Under the pieces are notes generated by a model. The model ran no database searches and was not told where the DNA came from. It saw only the letters and a program-made list of their open reading frames with translations. The translations under genes were made by a program, and so were the position numbers. Below, piece by piece: positions 15,777 to 24,964 of a stretch of 64,000 bases of DNA (positions within the stretch are counted from its first letter, which is position 1; each line of letters starts with the position of its first letter). This stretch comes from Lachnospiraceae bacterium (GTDB taxonomy: Bacteria; Bacillota; Clostridia; Lachnospirales; Lachnospiraceae). The stretch is from positions 24,981 through 88,980 of the forward strand of contig JAQVHQ010000008.1 of assembly GCA_028696165.1 (NCBI GenBank), written 5' to 3'.

Positions 15777-17567
15777 ATGAGAGAACAGATAGCAGACAGA
15801 ATTGAAAAATTACAGAAAAGTATGCGGGCGAGAGATATTGATGCCTATATTATCCCTACAGCAGATTATCATCAGAGTGAATATGTGGGGAACCATTTTA
15901 AAAGCAGAGAGTTTATGACCGGATTTACCGGTTCAGCAGGTACGGCAGTTGTTACAATGAGAGAAGCCTGCCTTTGGACAGATGGAAGATATTTTATCCA
16001 GGCAGAAGAGCAACTGTCAGGAAGTGGAATTATACTGCAGAAGATGGGCGAGCCCGGGGTACCGGATATTTGCGAATACCTGGAAGAAAAACTGCCGGAA
16101 GATGCCATACTGGGATTTGACGGACGAACAATTGGCTATGAGCAGGGAATGAAATATGAGGAAATAGTGTTAAAGAAGCACGGAAGTATTGCCTATCAGG
16201 AAGATTTGGTAGACAATATCTGGGAGATGCGGCCTGAGATTTCCAAAGAACCTGCTTTCCTTTTGGAAGAAAAGTATGCGGGTGAAAGCACAGAGACAAA
16301 GCTTAAGAGACTTAGGAAAGTAATGAAAGAGAAAGGCACGAATCTACACATATTAGCTACGCTGGATGATATTGACTGGCTGCTGAATATTCGTGGGAAA
16401 GATGTGACTTATTTTCCATTACTGCTTTCTTATGCAATGGTAAGCATGAATTGGGTTGATTTATATGTGGATGAGACAAAACTTGATTCGGGTTTAAAAA
16501 AATATCTGGAAGATAATAAAGTGATCATTCATCCATATGATGACATCTACGAAGCGGTAAAAGAAATCTCTAAAGAGGAAAATGTCCTGATAGATCCGCT
16601 TGGTACCAATTATGCTATGGTTAAAAATATTTCATCAGATGTAAATATTATAAAAGGGGAGAATCCAACCATTCTCATGAAGTCTATGAAGAATGCAACT
16701 GAGATAAAAAATATCAGAAATGCGCACATTAAAGATGGTGTGGCATGTACAAAATTCATGTACTGGTTGAAGATGAATATTGGTAAGATAAAAATCACAG
16801 AAATTAGTGCATCTGAAAAACTGGAAGAATTTCGCAGACAGCAAAAACTGTATATGCAGCCAAGCTTTGATCCGATTTGTGCCTATAAGGAACATGCTGC
16901 AATTGTGCATTATTCAGCGACGGCGGAATCAGCATCAGAACTGAGAAAAAGTGGCATGGTGCTTATGGATACCGGTGCTAATTATTATGACGGTTCAACG
17001 GACATTACCAGAACGATGGCACTTGGCCCGGTAAGCGAATTGGAGAAAGAACATTTCACCTTGGTTGCCATGGCAAATCTGCGTTTAGCTGATGCAAAGT
17101 TCCTTCATGGATGTACAGGTGCCAATCTGGATTATGCGGCCCGGGAGATATTCTGGAAGCGGGGATTGGATTTTAAACATGGAACCGGGCATGGCGTAGG
17201 TTATCTTGGAACAATTCATGAAGGCCCCATTGCCTTCCGCTGGAGAATCGGCGAACATAATCAAATGTTGGAAGATGGTATGATAATTACAGATGAACCC
17301 GGGTTATATATCGAAGGCTCTCATGGAATCCGTACAGAAAATGAACTGCTGGTATGCGAATCAGAAGAAAATGAATATGGGCAGTTTATGCACCTGGAAC
17401 CAATTACTTTTGTGCCTATTGATTTGGAACTTATTAAGCCGGAGATAATGACTGAGGATGACAGAAAACTGTTGAATCAATATCATAAGCAGGTATTTGA
17501 AAAAGTAAGCCCTTATCTTGATGAGAAGGAGTGCAGGTGGCTTGAAAAATACACTTGCGAAATATAA
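15777..17567 (+). CDS. Xaa-Pro aminopeptidase (M24B, aminopeptidase P)
   Basis: The enzyme removes N-terminal residues preceding proline and needs two divalent metals. The 596-residue length fits the three-domain eukaryote-like form: an N-terminal creatinase-type domain (YIIPTADYHQSEYVG, FTGSAGTAVV, LWTDGRYFIQAEEQL), a second similar domain, and a C-terminal pita-bread domain with metal ligands in DTGANYYDGSTDITRT near 400, the His in GTGHGVGYLG near 475, and Glu residues in ITDEPGLYIEGSHGIRTENE near 510-530. It is cytosolic, without a signal peptide. It is followed by a MATE gene after 35 bp. Confidence 0.95.
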   Translation: MREQIADRIEKLQKSMRARDIDAYIIPTADYHQSEYVGNHFKSREFMTGFTGSAGTAVVTMREACLWTDGRYFIQAEEQLSGSGIILQKMGEPGVPDICEYLEEKLPEDAILGFDGRTIGYEQGMKYEEIVLKKHGSIAYQEDLVDNIWEMRPEISKEPAFLLEEKYAGESTETKLKRLRKVMKEKGTNLHILATLDDIDWLLNIRGKDVTYFPLLLSYAMVSMNWVDLYVDETKLDSGLKKYLEDNKVIIHPYDDIYEAVKEISKEENVLIDPLGTNYAMVKNISSDVNIIKGENPTILMKSMKNATEIKNIRNAHIKDGVACTKFMYWLKMNIGKIKITEISASEKLEEFRRQQKLYMQPSFDPICAYKEHAAIVHYSATAESASELRKSGMVLMDTGANYYDGSTDITRTMALGPVSELEKEHFTLVAMANLRLADAKFLHGCTGANLDYAAREIFWKRGLDFKHGTGHGVGYLGTIHEGPIAFRWRIGEHNQMLEDGMIITDEPGLYIEGSHGIRTENELLVCESEENEYGQFMHLEPITFVPIDLELIKPEIMTEDDRKLLNQYHKQVFEKVSPYLDEKECRWLEKYTCEI

Positions 17568-17602
17568 AGAGAAAAGCCGTACAAAAGAGGAGAACAGCAC
17601 GA

Positions 17603-18946
17603 ATGAGCAATAAAAATGCAAGTGATTTTACACAAGGAAATATTTTAAGTAAACTGGTCAAGTTTATGATTCCTATTCTGGGAGCATTGATTTTACAGGC
17701 TATGTATGGAGCGGTAGATTTATTAATCGTAGGTCAGTTTGGAACAACTTCCGGTATTTCCGCAGTATCGACCGGAAGCAGTATTATTAATCTGGCAACA
17801 TTTACAATCACAGGTCTGGCTATGGGTGTTACCGTGCTTATAAGCAGATACATTGGAGAAAAAAAGGAAGAGCGCATTGGCAAATTAATTGGCGGAGTTA
17901 TCTGTTTCTTCGTATGTCTGTCGATTATACTTGCAATAGTATTGCTGATATTTGCTAAGCCGTTGTCAAAACTTATGCAGGCTCCGGAAGAAGCTTTGGA
18001 ACTGACGGTTCTGTATGTAAGAATCTGTGGCGGTGGAATTATATTTGTTATAGGATATAACATCATAAGCAGTATCTTCCGTGGTTTGGGGAATTCAAAA
18101 CTTCCGTTGATATTTGTGGCGATTGCCTGCGTGGCTAATGTGGTAGGCGATTTGGTGCTGGTAGCAGGATTTCATATGAACGTGGCGGGTGCGGCAATAG
18201 CAACGATTTTTGCCCAGGCGGTCAGCGTAGTACTTTCAATAGTGATCATCAGAAAACAGAAATTGCCATTTCACATCAGAAGAGAAGATATATGCTTTTC
18301 TGGAGAAGTGAAAAAATTTCTTCAGATTGGATCACCAATTGCATTGCAGGAACTTCTGACAAACCTGACCTTTCTGGCTCTCTGTGCTTTTGTAAATCGC
18401 CTTGGGTTGGAGGCATCATCGGGCTATGGTATTGCAAATAAGCTGGTGGGATTTGTTTTATTGATTCCATCATCTCTTATGCAGTCCATGTCCTCCTTTG
18501 TGGCTCAGAATGTGGGAGCAAGAAAAGAAAAAAGAGCGACTCAGGCTATGTTCTGCGGGATGGCAGTGGGAGTTGGTATTGGTATCTTTGTGGCGGCATT
18601 TACCTTCTTCAAAGGAGATTTGCTGGCGTCATTGTTTACGAAGGATACGGAAGTTATAGTAAAAGCTTTTGAGTATCTTAAGGGATTTAGTCCGGAAGCT
18701 ATGGTTACCTGCGTGATGTTCAGCTTTATGGGATATTTTAACGGACATGAAAAGACATTGTTTGTCATGTCTCAGGGGCTTGCACAATCATTTATCGTGC
18801 GTCTGCCCATGTCCTACATAATGAGTATTCAGCCAAATGCTTCTTTGACCATGATTGCACTGGCAGCACCTACAGCTACTGTGTTTGGAATATTGATTAA
18901 TTTTATCTATTACCAGAAGTTTAAAAAACAGATAAAATTTGAATGA
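17603..18946 (+). CDS. MATE family efflux transporter, copy 1
   Basis: The 447-residue protein has 12 predicted membrane helices and MATE features: FTQGNILSKLVKFMIPI at the N-terminus, QAMYGAVDLLIVGQFG in helix 1, FRGLGNSKLPL, GVAGAAIAT-like repeat sequence VAGAAIATIFAQ, and QNVGARKEKRA at the start of the second half. These pumps export cationic drugs or metabolites against Na+ or H+. The ATG at 17603 follows AGAGGAGA; the frame is open further upstream but overlaps the aminopeptidase gene. A second MATE gene lies at 62542. Confidence 0.9.
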   Translation: MSNKNASDFTQGNILSKLVKFMIPILGALILQAMYGAVDLLIVGQFGTTSGISAVSTGSSIINLATFTITGLAMGVTVLISRYIGEKKEERIGKLIGGVICFFVCLSIILAIVLLIFAKPLSKLMQAPEEALELTVLYVRICGGGIIFVIGYNIISSIFRGLGNSKLPLIFVAIACVANVVGDLVLVAGFHMNVAGAAIATIFAQAVSVVLSIVIIRKQKLPFHIRREDICFSGEVKKFLQIGSPIALQELLTNLTFLALCAFVNRLGLEASSGYGIANKLVGFVLLIPSSLMQSMSSFVAQNVGARKEKRATQAMFCGMAVGVGIGIFVAAFTFFKGDLLASLFTKDTEVIVKAFEYLKGFSPEAMVTCVMFSFMGYFNGHEKTLFVMSQGLAQSFIVRLPMSYIMSIQPNASLTMIALAAPTATVFGILINFIYYQKFKKQIKFE

Positions 18947-19021
18947 TGTGTTAAAGGATAGATAGCATATTAAGACTCCACCTTTGTAGGCGGTGAGTGT
19001 TTTGAGGAGGAGATAGGCAAG

Positions 19022-20203
19022 ATGTATTGTGGAAATTGTGGAAATCAAATACCGGATGATGCTAAATTTTGTCCCAAATGCGGGACGTTAACACAAGAAA
19101 AAGCATCATATGTACAGCCGGAGGAAAAGTATTCTAAGATAGAAAATTCTAAGAAACATAAGGCAGAAGGCAGAAATACAGATAAAACGAAAACAGATAT
19201 TATGCCCATTCTGATTGTGGGCGTGGGTGCATTGATTGTCGTGCTTGGTGTTATTTGCTTTATCCTGTTTACAAATGGAAAGAAGGATAAAGAAGATACG
19301 AAGCAGGCAGCACAAGCCCAGGAACAACAGACTGAGGAAGCAGAAGAGGCAAAACCGGAAGAAACAAAACCGGAGGAAGAACCTGAAGAAGTGCAGGAGG
19401 AAGCGCAACCTGCAGCAGATGAGGCACCAGAATCACAGGAATCTGTCACGGGGCAGGAGGAACCTAAGGAATATATATTAGTAAATAGTTCCACAAGTCT
19501 GCTTACCCAGGCAGATATGGATGGACTCAGCGCAGAAGAACTTCGTCTGGCGATTAATGAGATATATGCCCGACATGGAAGAAAGTTTAAAGATCAGGAA
19601 CTGCAAAATTATTTTAATGCAAGAGGCTGGTATCATGGAACCATAGAACCGGATGCATTTGACGAAAGCTTGTTGTCTGACATAGAAAAGCAAAATGTAC
19701 AGCTGCTAAGTGCCAGAAAAGATGCAGCAGGAACAGCATCTGCATCCAGTAATACAGGTGGTGTCAATTACGTAAGTGCCTATGCCGGACTGGTTGCCAG
19801 GGCAGCATCCGTGCCCAATAATATCTCCTGGTATTGGTTGTGGGATATGGACGAAGATGGCATTCTGGAACTTATCATCAATGAAAAAACATGCGAGGCA
19901 GATGCCATCATACGTATCTATACATATGATGGAAGTAATGCAATACAGTTGGGTGAACAGCCAGGTGGACATGGATGGGCGTGCTATATAGATGGCACGA
20001 CAGGATTAGTCTTAGAATATGCGCATATGGGATATGAGTGGGTAAATCTGATTAATAAAAATGGTAATTCGATTACAGTAACTAAACTTCTCGACCACGA
20101 AGTAGGTGTAGGAGATGAAATTGGAACAACACTTCCAAGAAATGAATTGTACGGGTGTGATGTAAATAGTCAGGCTTTGCTGGCTGGCGGGGTGCCTTAC
20201 TAA
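19022..20203 (+). CDS. Zinc-ribbon membrane protein with YARHG domain, copy 1
   Basis: The 393-residue protein has an N-terminal zinc ribbon (CGNCGNQIPDDAKFCPKCG, residues 3-21), one membrane segment (about 61-83, PILIVGVGALIVVLGVICFIL), a long Glu/Pro-rich linker (about 95-150), and an extracellular YARHG domain (LRLAINEIYARHGRKFKDQE near 180, then YFNARGWYHGTI). The C-terminal region (from about 245) is distinct from that of its paralogue at 35295. YARHG proteins are common in gut Firmicutes and of unclear, probably cell-surface, function. The ATG follows GAGGAGGAG. The terminator-like hairpin at 20220 follows. Confidence 0.88.
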   Translation: MYCGNCGNQIPDDAKFCPKCGTLTQEKASYVQPEEKYSKIENSKKHKAEGRNTDKTKTDIMPILIVGVGALIVVLGVICFILFTNGKKDKEDTKQAAQAQEQQTEEAEEAKPEETKPEEEPEEVQEEAQPAADEAPESQESVTGQEEPKEYILVNSSTSLLTQADMDGLSAEELRLAINEIYARHGRKFKDQELQNYFNARGWYHGTIEPDAFDESLLSDIEKQNVQLLSARKDAAGTASASSNTGGVNYVSAYAGLVARAASVPNNISWYWLWDMDEDGILELIINEKTCEADAIIRIYTYDGSNAIQLGEQPGGHGWACYIDGTTGLVLEYAHMGYEWVNLINKNGNSITVTKLLDHEVGVGDEIGTTLPRNELYGCDVNSQALLAGGVPY

Positions 20204-20219
20204 AAATCAATATAGGATG

Positions 20220-20262
20220 TTCAAGAATAGAGCTGTCGCACTGCGGCAGCTCTATTCTTGAA
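20220..20262. terminator. Strong hairpin terminator after the YARHG gene
   Basis: TTCAAGAATAGAGCTG (20220-20235) pairs perfectly with CAGCTCTATTCTTGAA (20247-20262). The 3' T-tract is weak (TATTCTTG), so termination strength is uncertain. Confidence 0.7.
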
Positions 20263-20354
20263 TATTCTTGTTCATAGTTGTCCATTTTGTATTTTACTGT
20301 TTACATTTAAATTCTTATAAATGGAATCTGTAGAACGGTTCATTAAAATCACAC

Positions 20355-20511
20355 GGGGCATATAGAACCGCACTTTTAGTTAATGCCCCATTATGCTATA
20401 TTTTCCTGACTAAATCAAGCAAATGGGGCATATACAAGCCAACTTTTTCCTGATGCCTCGATATTGATCTTAAAACGAGGCAGAGGAGCTTGAAGGGCTG
20501 TATATATGCCC
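20355..20511. repeat. Duplicated hairpin unit (70-bp period) with inverted third copy
   Basis: GGGGCATATA starts at 20355 and again at 20425; each is followed by a related stretch and closed by an ATGCC(C/T)C complement (20383-20389, 20453-20459), giving two similar hairpins 70 bp apart. A third, inverted copy of the motif (GGGCTGTATATATGCCC, 20495-20511) overlaps the start codon of the next frame. This accounts for most of the 20263-20505 gap; no gene is visible in it. Confidence 0.55.
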
Positions 20512-20967
20512 TGCTCATATGAATCCTATTGTGAATACACAAATACGAAAAACATAGGAAATGTGGAACTAAATCCGGCAGATATTGACCTGATGGGACT
20601 GGTGATTATTCGAATCGGGGAGAGACTTGGGGGAGATGTTACGGATATTATCCAGTTTCTGCATGGGATTTTCTATGATGTGGACGAAGTGGGGAAGTAT
20701 ATAGATTTCTCAAAGAATCAGAAGTTCCGGGAGGAGATGGAGCGAATGGCACTTACGGGAGAACATTGGATCGAGTATGGAGAACACAGGCAGATGGAGA
20801 AGACTAAGGAAGCGGAGCAGCGGGCAGAGGAAGCAGAGAAAAAGCTAGAAGAGGAACGCGCAAAGATGGAAGAGGAACGCATGAGGGCAGAAGAAGAACA
20901 TCTGAAGGTACAAAAGGATCTCAAAGAGAAAATAAAAAAATTAGAGGAACAATTGAAGAACAGGTGA
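20506..20967 (+). CDS. Hypothetical protein with C-terminal coiled coil (possibly a gene remnant)
   Basis: I do not recognise this 153-residue protein. Residues 20-90 form an apparently globular segment (LMGLVIIRIGERLGGDVTD, then IIQFLHGIFYDVDEVGKYID and REEMERMALTGEHWIEYGEH), and residues 95-153 are almost entirely Glu/Lys/Arg coiled coil. It starts abruptly inside an inverted repeat and is short, so it may be the C-terminal remnant of a larger, nuclease- or transposase-associated protein, but no catalytic motif supports that. A GAAGGG site lies 8 bp before the ATG. A hairpin terminator follows. Confidence 0.5.
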   Translation: MPCSYESYCEYTNTKNIGNVELNPADIDLMGLVIIRIGERLGGDVTDIIQFLHGIFYDVDEVGKYIDFSKNQKFREEMERMALTGEHWIEYGEHRQMEKTKEAEQRAEEAEKKLEEERAKMEEERMRAEEEHLKVQKDLKEKIKKLEEQLKNR

Positions 20968-20994
20968 TTTTATATTTAACATGTAGAGCAAATG

Positions 20995-21032
20995 GGCTGT
21001 TGCACTAAGAAAAGGTGCGGCAGTCTATTTTT
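20995..21032 (+). terminator. Rho-independent terminator
   Basis: GGGCTGTTGCACT pairs with AGGTGCGGCAGTCT across an AAGAAA loop, followed by ATTTTTA. Confidence 0.75.
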
Positions 21033-21046
21033 ATGAATTTTTGTTT

Positions 21047-21078
21047 TTGACATTTTATCGACAGTGTCAATCTATAAT
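21047..21078 (+). promoter_or_regulatory. GACA-repeat promoter of the molybdenum hydroxylase operon
   Basis: TTGACA (21047-21052), seven bases, then GACA (21060-21063), then nine bases and TATAAT (21073-21078). The second GACA is also half of a GACAGTGTC palindrome. The same TTGAC(A/G)-N7-GACA arrangement occurs before 24965, before 44188 and, on the minus strand, before 43959. The 20-bp gap between TTGACA and TATAAT is too long for an ordinary sigma-A promoter, which suggests activator dependence. Confidence 0.55.
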
Positions 21079-21142
21079 TACGATAATTCTTACAAATAAG
21101 CTACCAATAGATAGGATTAGACAGGAAGGGGGCAGCATAGGT

Positions 21143-23413
21143 ATGGAAAAAGATTATCATTATATTGGAAAAGCTCTCTCCAACGATGGTGTATATGGAA
21201 AAGTTACAGGTTCTGCAGAGTATTGTTCCGACATGGAATCCGTAGGGATGCTGCATATGAAATGCAAGGCCGGAGAAGTGAGCCACGGGATGATTACCAG
21301 GATAGATTCCGAAGAGGCGTGGAAAGTACCAGGGGTGCGTGCAATATATACATGGGAAAATACACCCAATCGCTATTTTGACAGGGGAAGAGTCAGTCTG
21401 ACAGAGGCTGATAATGCTCCAAATCAGGAGAGACTATTTGACAGACACATACGTTTCTATGGAGAACGGGTAGCAGCTGTTGTGGCAGAGTCTGTGGAGG
21501 ATGCAGAAGAAGCTTGTAATAAGATAAAGGTAGAATATGAAGAACTTCCGTTGGCCGTATCCATGGAAGCTGCAATGCAGCCAGACGCTCCACAGCTCCA
21601 TACAAGTGGAAATGTGTATGAGACTCAGACTTCCTACGGAGATTATGGAGGCGTCCAGAGTGAATGTAAATATCAGACCAGAGTCCATATTGGAAGAATG
21701 ACACATTTATCTATGGAAACTCAGTGTGTACGGGCGTGCTATAGCAAAAGCGAGCGGAAGCTGACCGTATGGACAGGAACCCAGACTGTATATGGAGCCA
21801 GAGCTACCATTGCAGAATTTCTGGATATGCCTTTTAGCAAGGTTCGGGTAATCAAACCATTGATGGGTGGATCTTTTGGATGCAAGCAGGAAATGATACT
21901 TGAGCCACTGGTATCCTATGTAGCGAAAGATCTGCAGGCAGATGTGAAGTTTGTATATACAAGAGAAGAGCAGATTGTAAATGCAATGCTAAAACATAGT
22001 CTGGATGGCCAGATAGAGAGCAAAGTGGACAGAGAGGGGACGATTCAGGGCATCTCTCTGGATGTCTGCATGGACAGTGGTGCTTATCAGACGATAAGCC
22101 CTTCTTACCTGCGGACCATAGGAGGTAAGCTGGGCAAAGTATATAAGATGAAAAATATCAACTATCATGGAAGAGCGGTGTGTACAACCACTCCTGTTAA
22201 TGGAAGCTTCCGGAGCTGGGGATCGTCAGAAGCAACTATGCTGGTGGAATCTCATTGGAATTATGTGGCCAAACAGCTGGGCATGGATCCGGTGGAATTT
22301 CGCTTGAAAAATCATCTCCAATATGGAGATCGTGAAGTCCTGCATGGAGCATCTGTCGGAGAAGTGCGCTTTGAAGAATGTCTACGACAGGGAAGCGAGC
22401 GCTTTCAGTGGCAGGAACGAAAAGCTGCATGTGCAAAGAAAAATCAGAAAAAGGGACGTTATCGTTATGGAGTGGGTATGGCACTTTGCTCTCATACGAC
22501 ATCCTTCTATCCTTATCAGACTGAGGTGGCCAGTGCGGCAGCGCGGATTCAGGATGACGGAAGTCTGGTGGTGCATGTGCCTATTCATGATCATGGCTGT
22601 GGTACCGTTATGGCTATGAAGAAGATTGCAGCAGAGATACTTCAAGTGAAGCTGGATCGGATCACATTAAATGAAGCGGACACAGAGAATATGCCTTATG
22701 ACTATGGATGTTATGCCAGCCGTACAGTATATACATTGGGACGGGCGGTCAAAGAATGCTGTGAGAAATTGTTGGGAAAAGCAAAGATGGTAGCGGCTGC
22801 TCAATTAGGATGTGCAGACAATACGATTCTATATGAAAATGGAGAGTTCTTTTCCGAACCAAATCTGGATAGACGTTTGAATCTTCATGAGGTATGGAAG
22901 TATTCGGTATTTACCATGGGTAAGGATTTGTATGAGATGTGTACTACAAATGCCAATGGCAATCCGGGAACGGCGGGCGCTCATTTCACCCAGGTAAAGG
23001 TGGATACCTATACTGGAGCGGTAGAGATAGAACATTGTCTTTCGGTTCATGATGTGGGTCGGGCAATTAACCCGGATATGTGTCGGGGACAGATTGGAAG
23101 TGGCATCCAGCAGGGGATTGGTATGGCTCTGCGGGAAGAGATTAAGATTGATCCGATTACAGGTCGGGCTTTGATTACTAATTTCAAAAACTACGAGGTG
23201 ATGAATGCGGCAGACATGCCGGATTATGATTCACTGCTTATTGAAGAGGAGGAAGAGACTGGTCCATTTGGTGCAAAGGGTATCGGAGAAATTGTATTAG
23301 CACCAATTGCCCCGGCGCTTGTAGAAGCGGTGAATCAGGCTTTGGGTACAGAATTGACCACACTTCCGCTTACACCACCGGTAATATTGGAAGCAATTAA
23401 GGAGGTAGAATAA
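21143..23413 (+). CDS. Molybdenum hydroxylase large subunit (xanthine dehydrogenase XdhA-like, molybdopterin-binding)
   Basis: This is the catalytic subunit of a xanthine-dehydrogenase-type enzyme that hydroxylates heterocycles using water. The 757-residue protein shows the order expected: GKVTGSAEYCSDM, VRAIYTWENTPNRYF, ERVAAVVAES, then the molybdopterin motifs GGSFGCKQEM near 245, SFRSWGSSEATM near 355, DHGCGTVMAMKKIAAE and the terminal GPFGAKGIGEI, which holds the catalytic glutamate. The start is ATG 21143 after AGGAAGGGGG. It is followed within 2-3 bp by the 2Fe-2S and FAD subunits. The usual substrate would be a purine, but placement next to HAL/HutU-like genes allows an imidazole-derived substrate. 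Confidence 0.93.
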   Translation: MEKDYHYIGKALSNDGVYGKVTGSAEYCSDMESVGMLHMKCKAGEVSHGMITRIDSEEAWKVPGVRAIYTWENTPNRYFDRGRVSLTEADNAPNQERLFDRHIRFYGERVAAVVAESVEDAEEACNKIKVEYEELPLAVSMEAAMQPDAPQLHTSGNVYETQTSYGDYGGVQSECKYQTRVHIGRMTHLSMETQCVRACYSKSERKLTVWTGTQTVYGARATIAEFLDMPFSKVRVIKPLMGGSFGCKQEMILEPLVSYVAKDLQADVKFVYTREEQIVNAMLKHSLDGQIESKVDREGTIQGISLDVCMDSGAYQTISPSYLRTIGGKLGKVYKMKNINYHGRAVCTTTPVNGSFRSWGSSEATMLVESHWNYVAKQLGMDPVEFRLKNHLQYGDREVLHGASVGEVRFEECLRQGSERFQWQERKAACAKKNQKKGRYRYGVGMALCSHTTSFYPYQTEVASAAARIQDDGSLVVHVPIHDHGCGTVMAMKKIAAEILQVKLDRITLNEADTENMPYDYGCYASRTVYTLGRAVKECCEKLLGKAKMVAAAQLGCADNTILYENGEFFSEPNLDRRLNLHEVWKYSVFTMGKDLYEMCTTNANGNPGTAGAHFTQVKVDTYTGAVEIEHCLSVHDVGRAINPDMCRGQIGSGIQQGIGMALREEIKIDPITGRALITNFKNYEVMNAADMPDYDSLLIEEEEETGPFGAKGIGEIVLAPIAPALVEAVNQALGTELTTLPLTPPVILEAIKEVE

Positions 23414-23414
23414 T

Positions 23415-23879
23415 ATGATAATTCACTTTGTGTTAAATGGAAAACAGACAACAGCAGATGTTCAGGCAGACAGACGGCTTCTGGATTTCATTCGGGAAGA
23501 TCTTCATCTGACGGGGACCAAGGAAGGCTGTGGGGAAGGCGAATGCGGAGCTTGTACAGTTGTTTTAAATGGCAAAGCAATCCATTCCTGTCTCACATTG
23601 ACTGGTCAGCTTGATGGAGGAGAATTATTGACCATAGAGGGATTGGAACAAAATGGAGAGCTGGATGAGATTCAAAAAGCATTTATAAAAAAAAGTGCAA
23701 TTCAATGTGGATTCTGTACTTCAGGTATGGTGATGTCAGCAAAAGCACTTTTGATGGAAAACCCACATCCATCGAAGGAAGAGATTAAGAAAGCAATTTC
23801 CGGAAATATCTGCAGATGCGCAGGATATCGCGAAATTAAAGAAGCCATTCAACTGGTGGCAGAGAAAGAGGAGGAGTAG
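23415..23879 (+). CDS. Molybdenum hydroxylase 2Fe-2S subunit (XdhC/CoxS-like)
   Basis: The 154-residue electron-transfer subunit carries both 2Fe-2S clusters of the hydroxylase. The plant-ferredoxin-type cluster is bound by cysteines in GCGEGECGACTVVLNG near 39-54 plus a following Cys in IHSC; the second is bound by CGFCTSGM near 101 and CRCAGY near 135. The length is normal. Its start lies 1 bp after the stop of the large subunit, and it ends just before the FAD subunit, so the three form one operon and one complex. Confidence 0.96.
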   Translation: MIIHFVLNGKQTTADVQADRRLLDFIREDLHLTGTKEGCGEGECGACTVVLNGKAIHSCLTLTGQLDGGELLTIEGLEQNGELDEIQKAFIKKSAIQCGFCTSGMVMSAKALLMENPHPSKEEIKKAISGNICRCAGYREIKEAIQLVAEKEEE

Positions 23880-23881
23880 CT

Positions 23882-24790
23882 GTGGCGTGTGAACAATACA
23901 TTCAGCCTGATACACTTAAAGAATTGGTGACAGGGCTTGCCAAAATGACTTCAGACAGTGTGATTTTGGCAGGTGGAACTGACTTGATTATAAAACTGCG
24001 AAGCCGGCATATGAATCCGGATTGCATGTTAAGCCTCTGCAGGGTACCAGAACTCAAAAGTATCAGTGAGAGTGGTGGGTATCTGCGCATCGGAGCAATG
24101 GAGACTCATGATAACATTGCTAATAATACACTTGTTAGGAAGGAATGCAAAGCATTGGCCATGGCGTGTTCTCATGTGGGTTCTCAGCAGGTTCGAAACA
24201 AGGGGACTATAGGCGGAAGTCTTGGAAATGCTTCTGTAGCGGGAGATATGCTTCCGGTGTTGGTGCTTTTTCATGGTCTTGTCGAGATACTGGATAGTGC
24301 CGGCAAGACGAGAAAAGTTGACGCACAGGAATTTACCTTGGGAATAGGAAGAACTATACTACAGCCACAAGAAGTGATAATGGCGGTATGGCTGCCATTA
24401 CAAAGCCATCGGGAAAGCTGTTTTATCAAACTGGGAGGACGCCGTGAAGTGACCATTGCTGAGATTTCACTGGCTTTTTCCTGGGAAAGAAGTGGGCAAC
24501 ATTTTCATAAAATCGAAGGCGTTTTGGGAGCAGTAGATACCAAACCAATTTATCTGCAAGAAGTTGACGAGATTCTGGAAGACCGCAAAGTAGGAAAATA
24601 TGAGATGGATCTTTTGGCGGACAGCCTGTCTAAACGAATTCGGGCTATTCGTGAGAACAGGAAAAGGCAACCGCGACTTCGTATACAAGAATGTGAAAAA
24701 GTATACAAGGAAAGAGCAGTAAAAGGAATTGTATATGATGCATTGGAAATTATGATGAGAAAGACCGACAAAAAGTCAAAGAACATTTGA
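23882..24790 (+). CDS. Molybdenum hydroxylase FAD-binding subunit (XdhB/CoxM-like)
   Basis: The 302-residue medium subunit binds FAD and passes electrons to NAD+ or ferredoxin. It shows the FAD contact AGGTDLIIKLR near 31 and the second motif QQVRNKGTIGGSLGNASVAGDMLP near 101-124 (key residues TIGGSLGNASVAGD). The C-terminal CO-dehydrogenase flavoprotein domain follows. The start codon is GTG at 23882, supported by GAGGAGGAG 6 bp upstream. The operon is subunit order Mo, FeS, FAD. Its end overlaps the GACA-motif promoter of the next operon. Confidence 0.94.
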   Translation: MACEQYIQPDTLKELVTGLAKMTSDSVILAGGTDLIIKLRSRHMNPDCMLSLCRVPELKSISESGGYLRIGAMETHDNIANNTLVRKECKALAMACSHVGSQQVRNKGTIGGSLGNASVAGDMLPVLVLFHGLVEILDSAGKTRKVDAQEFTLGIGRTILQPQEVIMAVWLPLQSHRESCFIKLGGRREVTIAEISLAFSWERSGQHFHKIEGVLGAVDTKPIYLQEVDEILEDRKVGKYEMDLLADSLSKRIRAIRENRKRQPRLRIQECEKVYKERAVKGIVYDALEIMMRKTDKKSKNI

Positions 24791-24824
24791 CACTTTTTTG
24801 ACAGCGGATATGGTAAAGTATAAT
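24787..24824 (+). promoter_or_regulatory. GACA-repeat promoter of the HAL-like/BCCT/HutU operon
   Basis: TTGACA (24787-24792), seven bases, GACA (24800-24803). The second element is itself TTGACA (24798-24803), 15 bp before TATAAT (24819-24824). The site overlaps the 3' end of the FAD-subunit gene. Confidence 0.6.
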
Positions 24825-24848
24825 AAATTAAACAAAAGATAAACACGA

Positions 24849-24885
24849 GGGCGTGTATACAGAAATGTATATGCGCCTTTTATCG
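24849..24885 (+). terminator. Leader hairpin with T-tract, possible attenuator
   Basis: GGGCGTGTATAC pairs with GTATATGCGCC across AGAAAT and is followed by TTTTAT. It lies only about 20 nt after the predicted transcription start of the lyase operon. It could be a conditional attenuator of that operon or a terminator for read-through from the hydroxylase operon. Confidence 0.55.
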
Positions 24886-24964
24886 TTGTCAAAAACAGGT
24901 GCGAAAAGACACAGTGGTCATTCAACAGGCTGAACTCGATATTAAAGAGAGGAAAGGAATTCCT

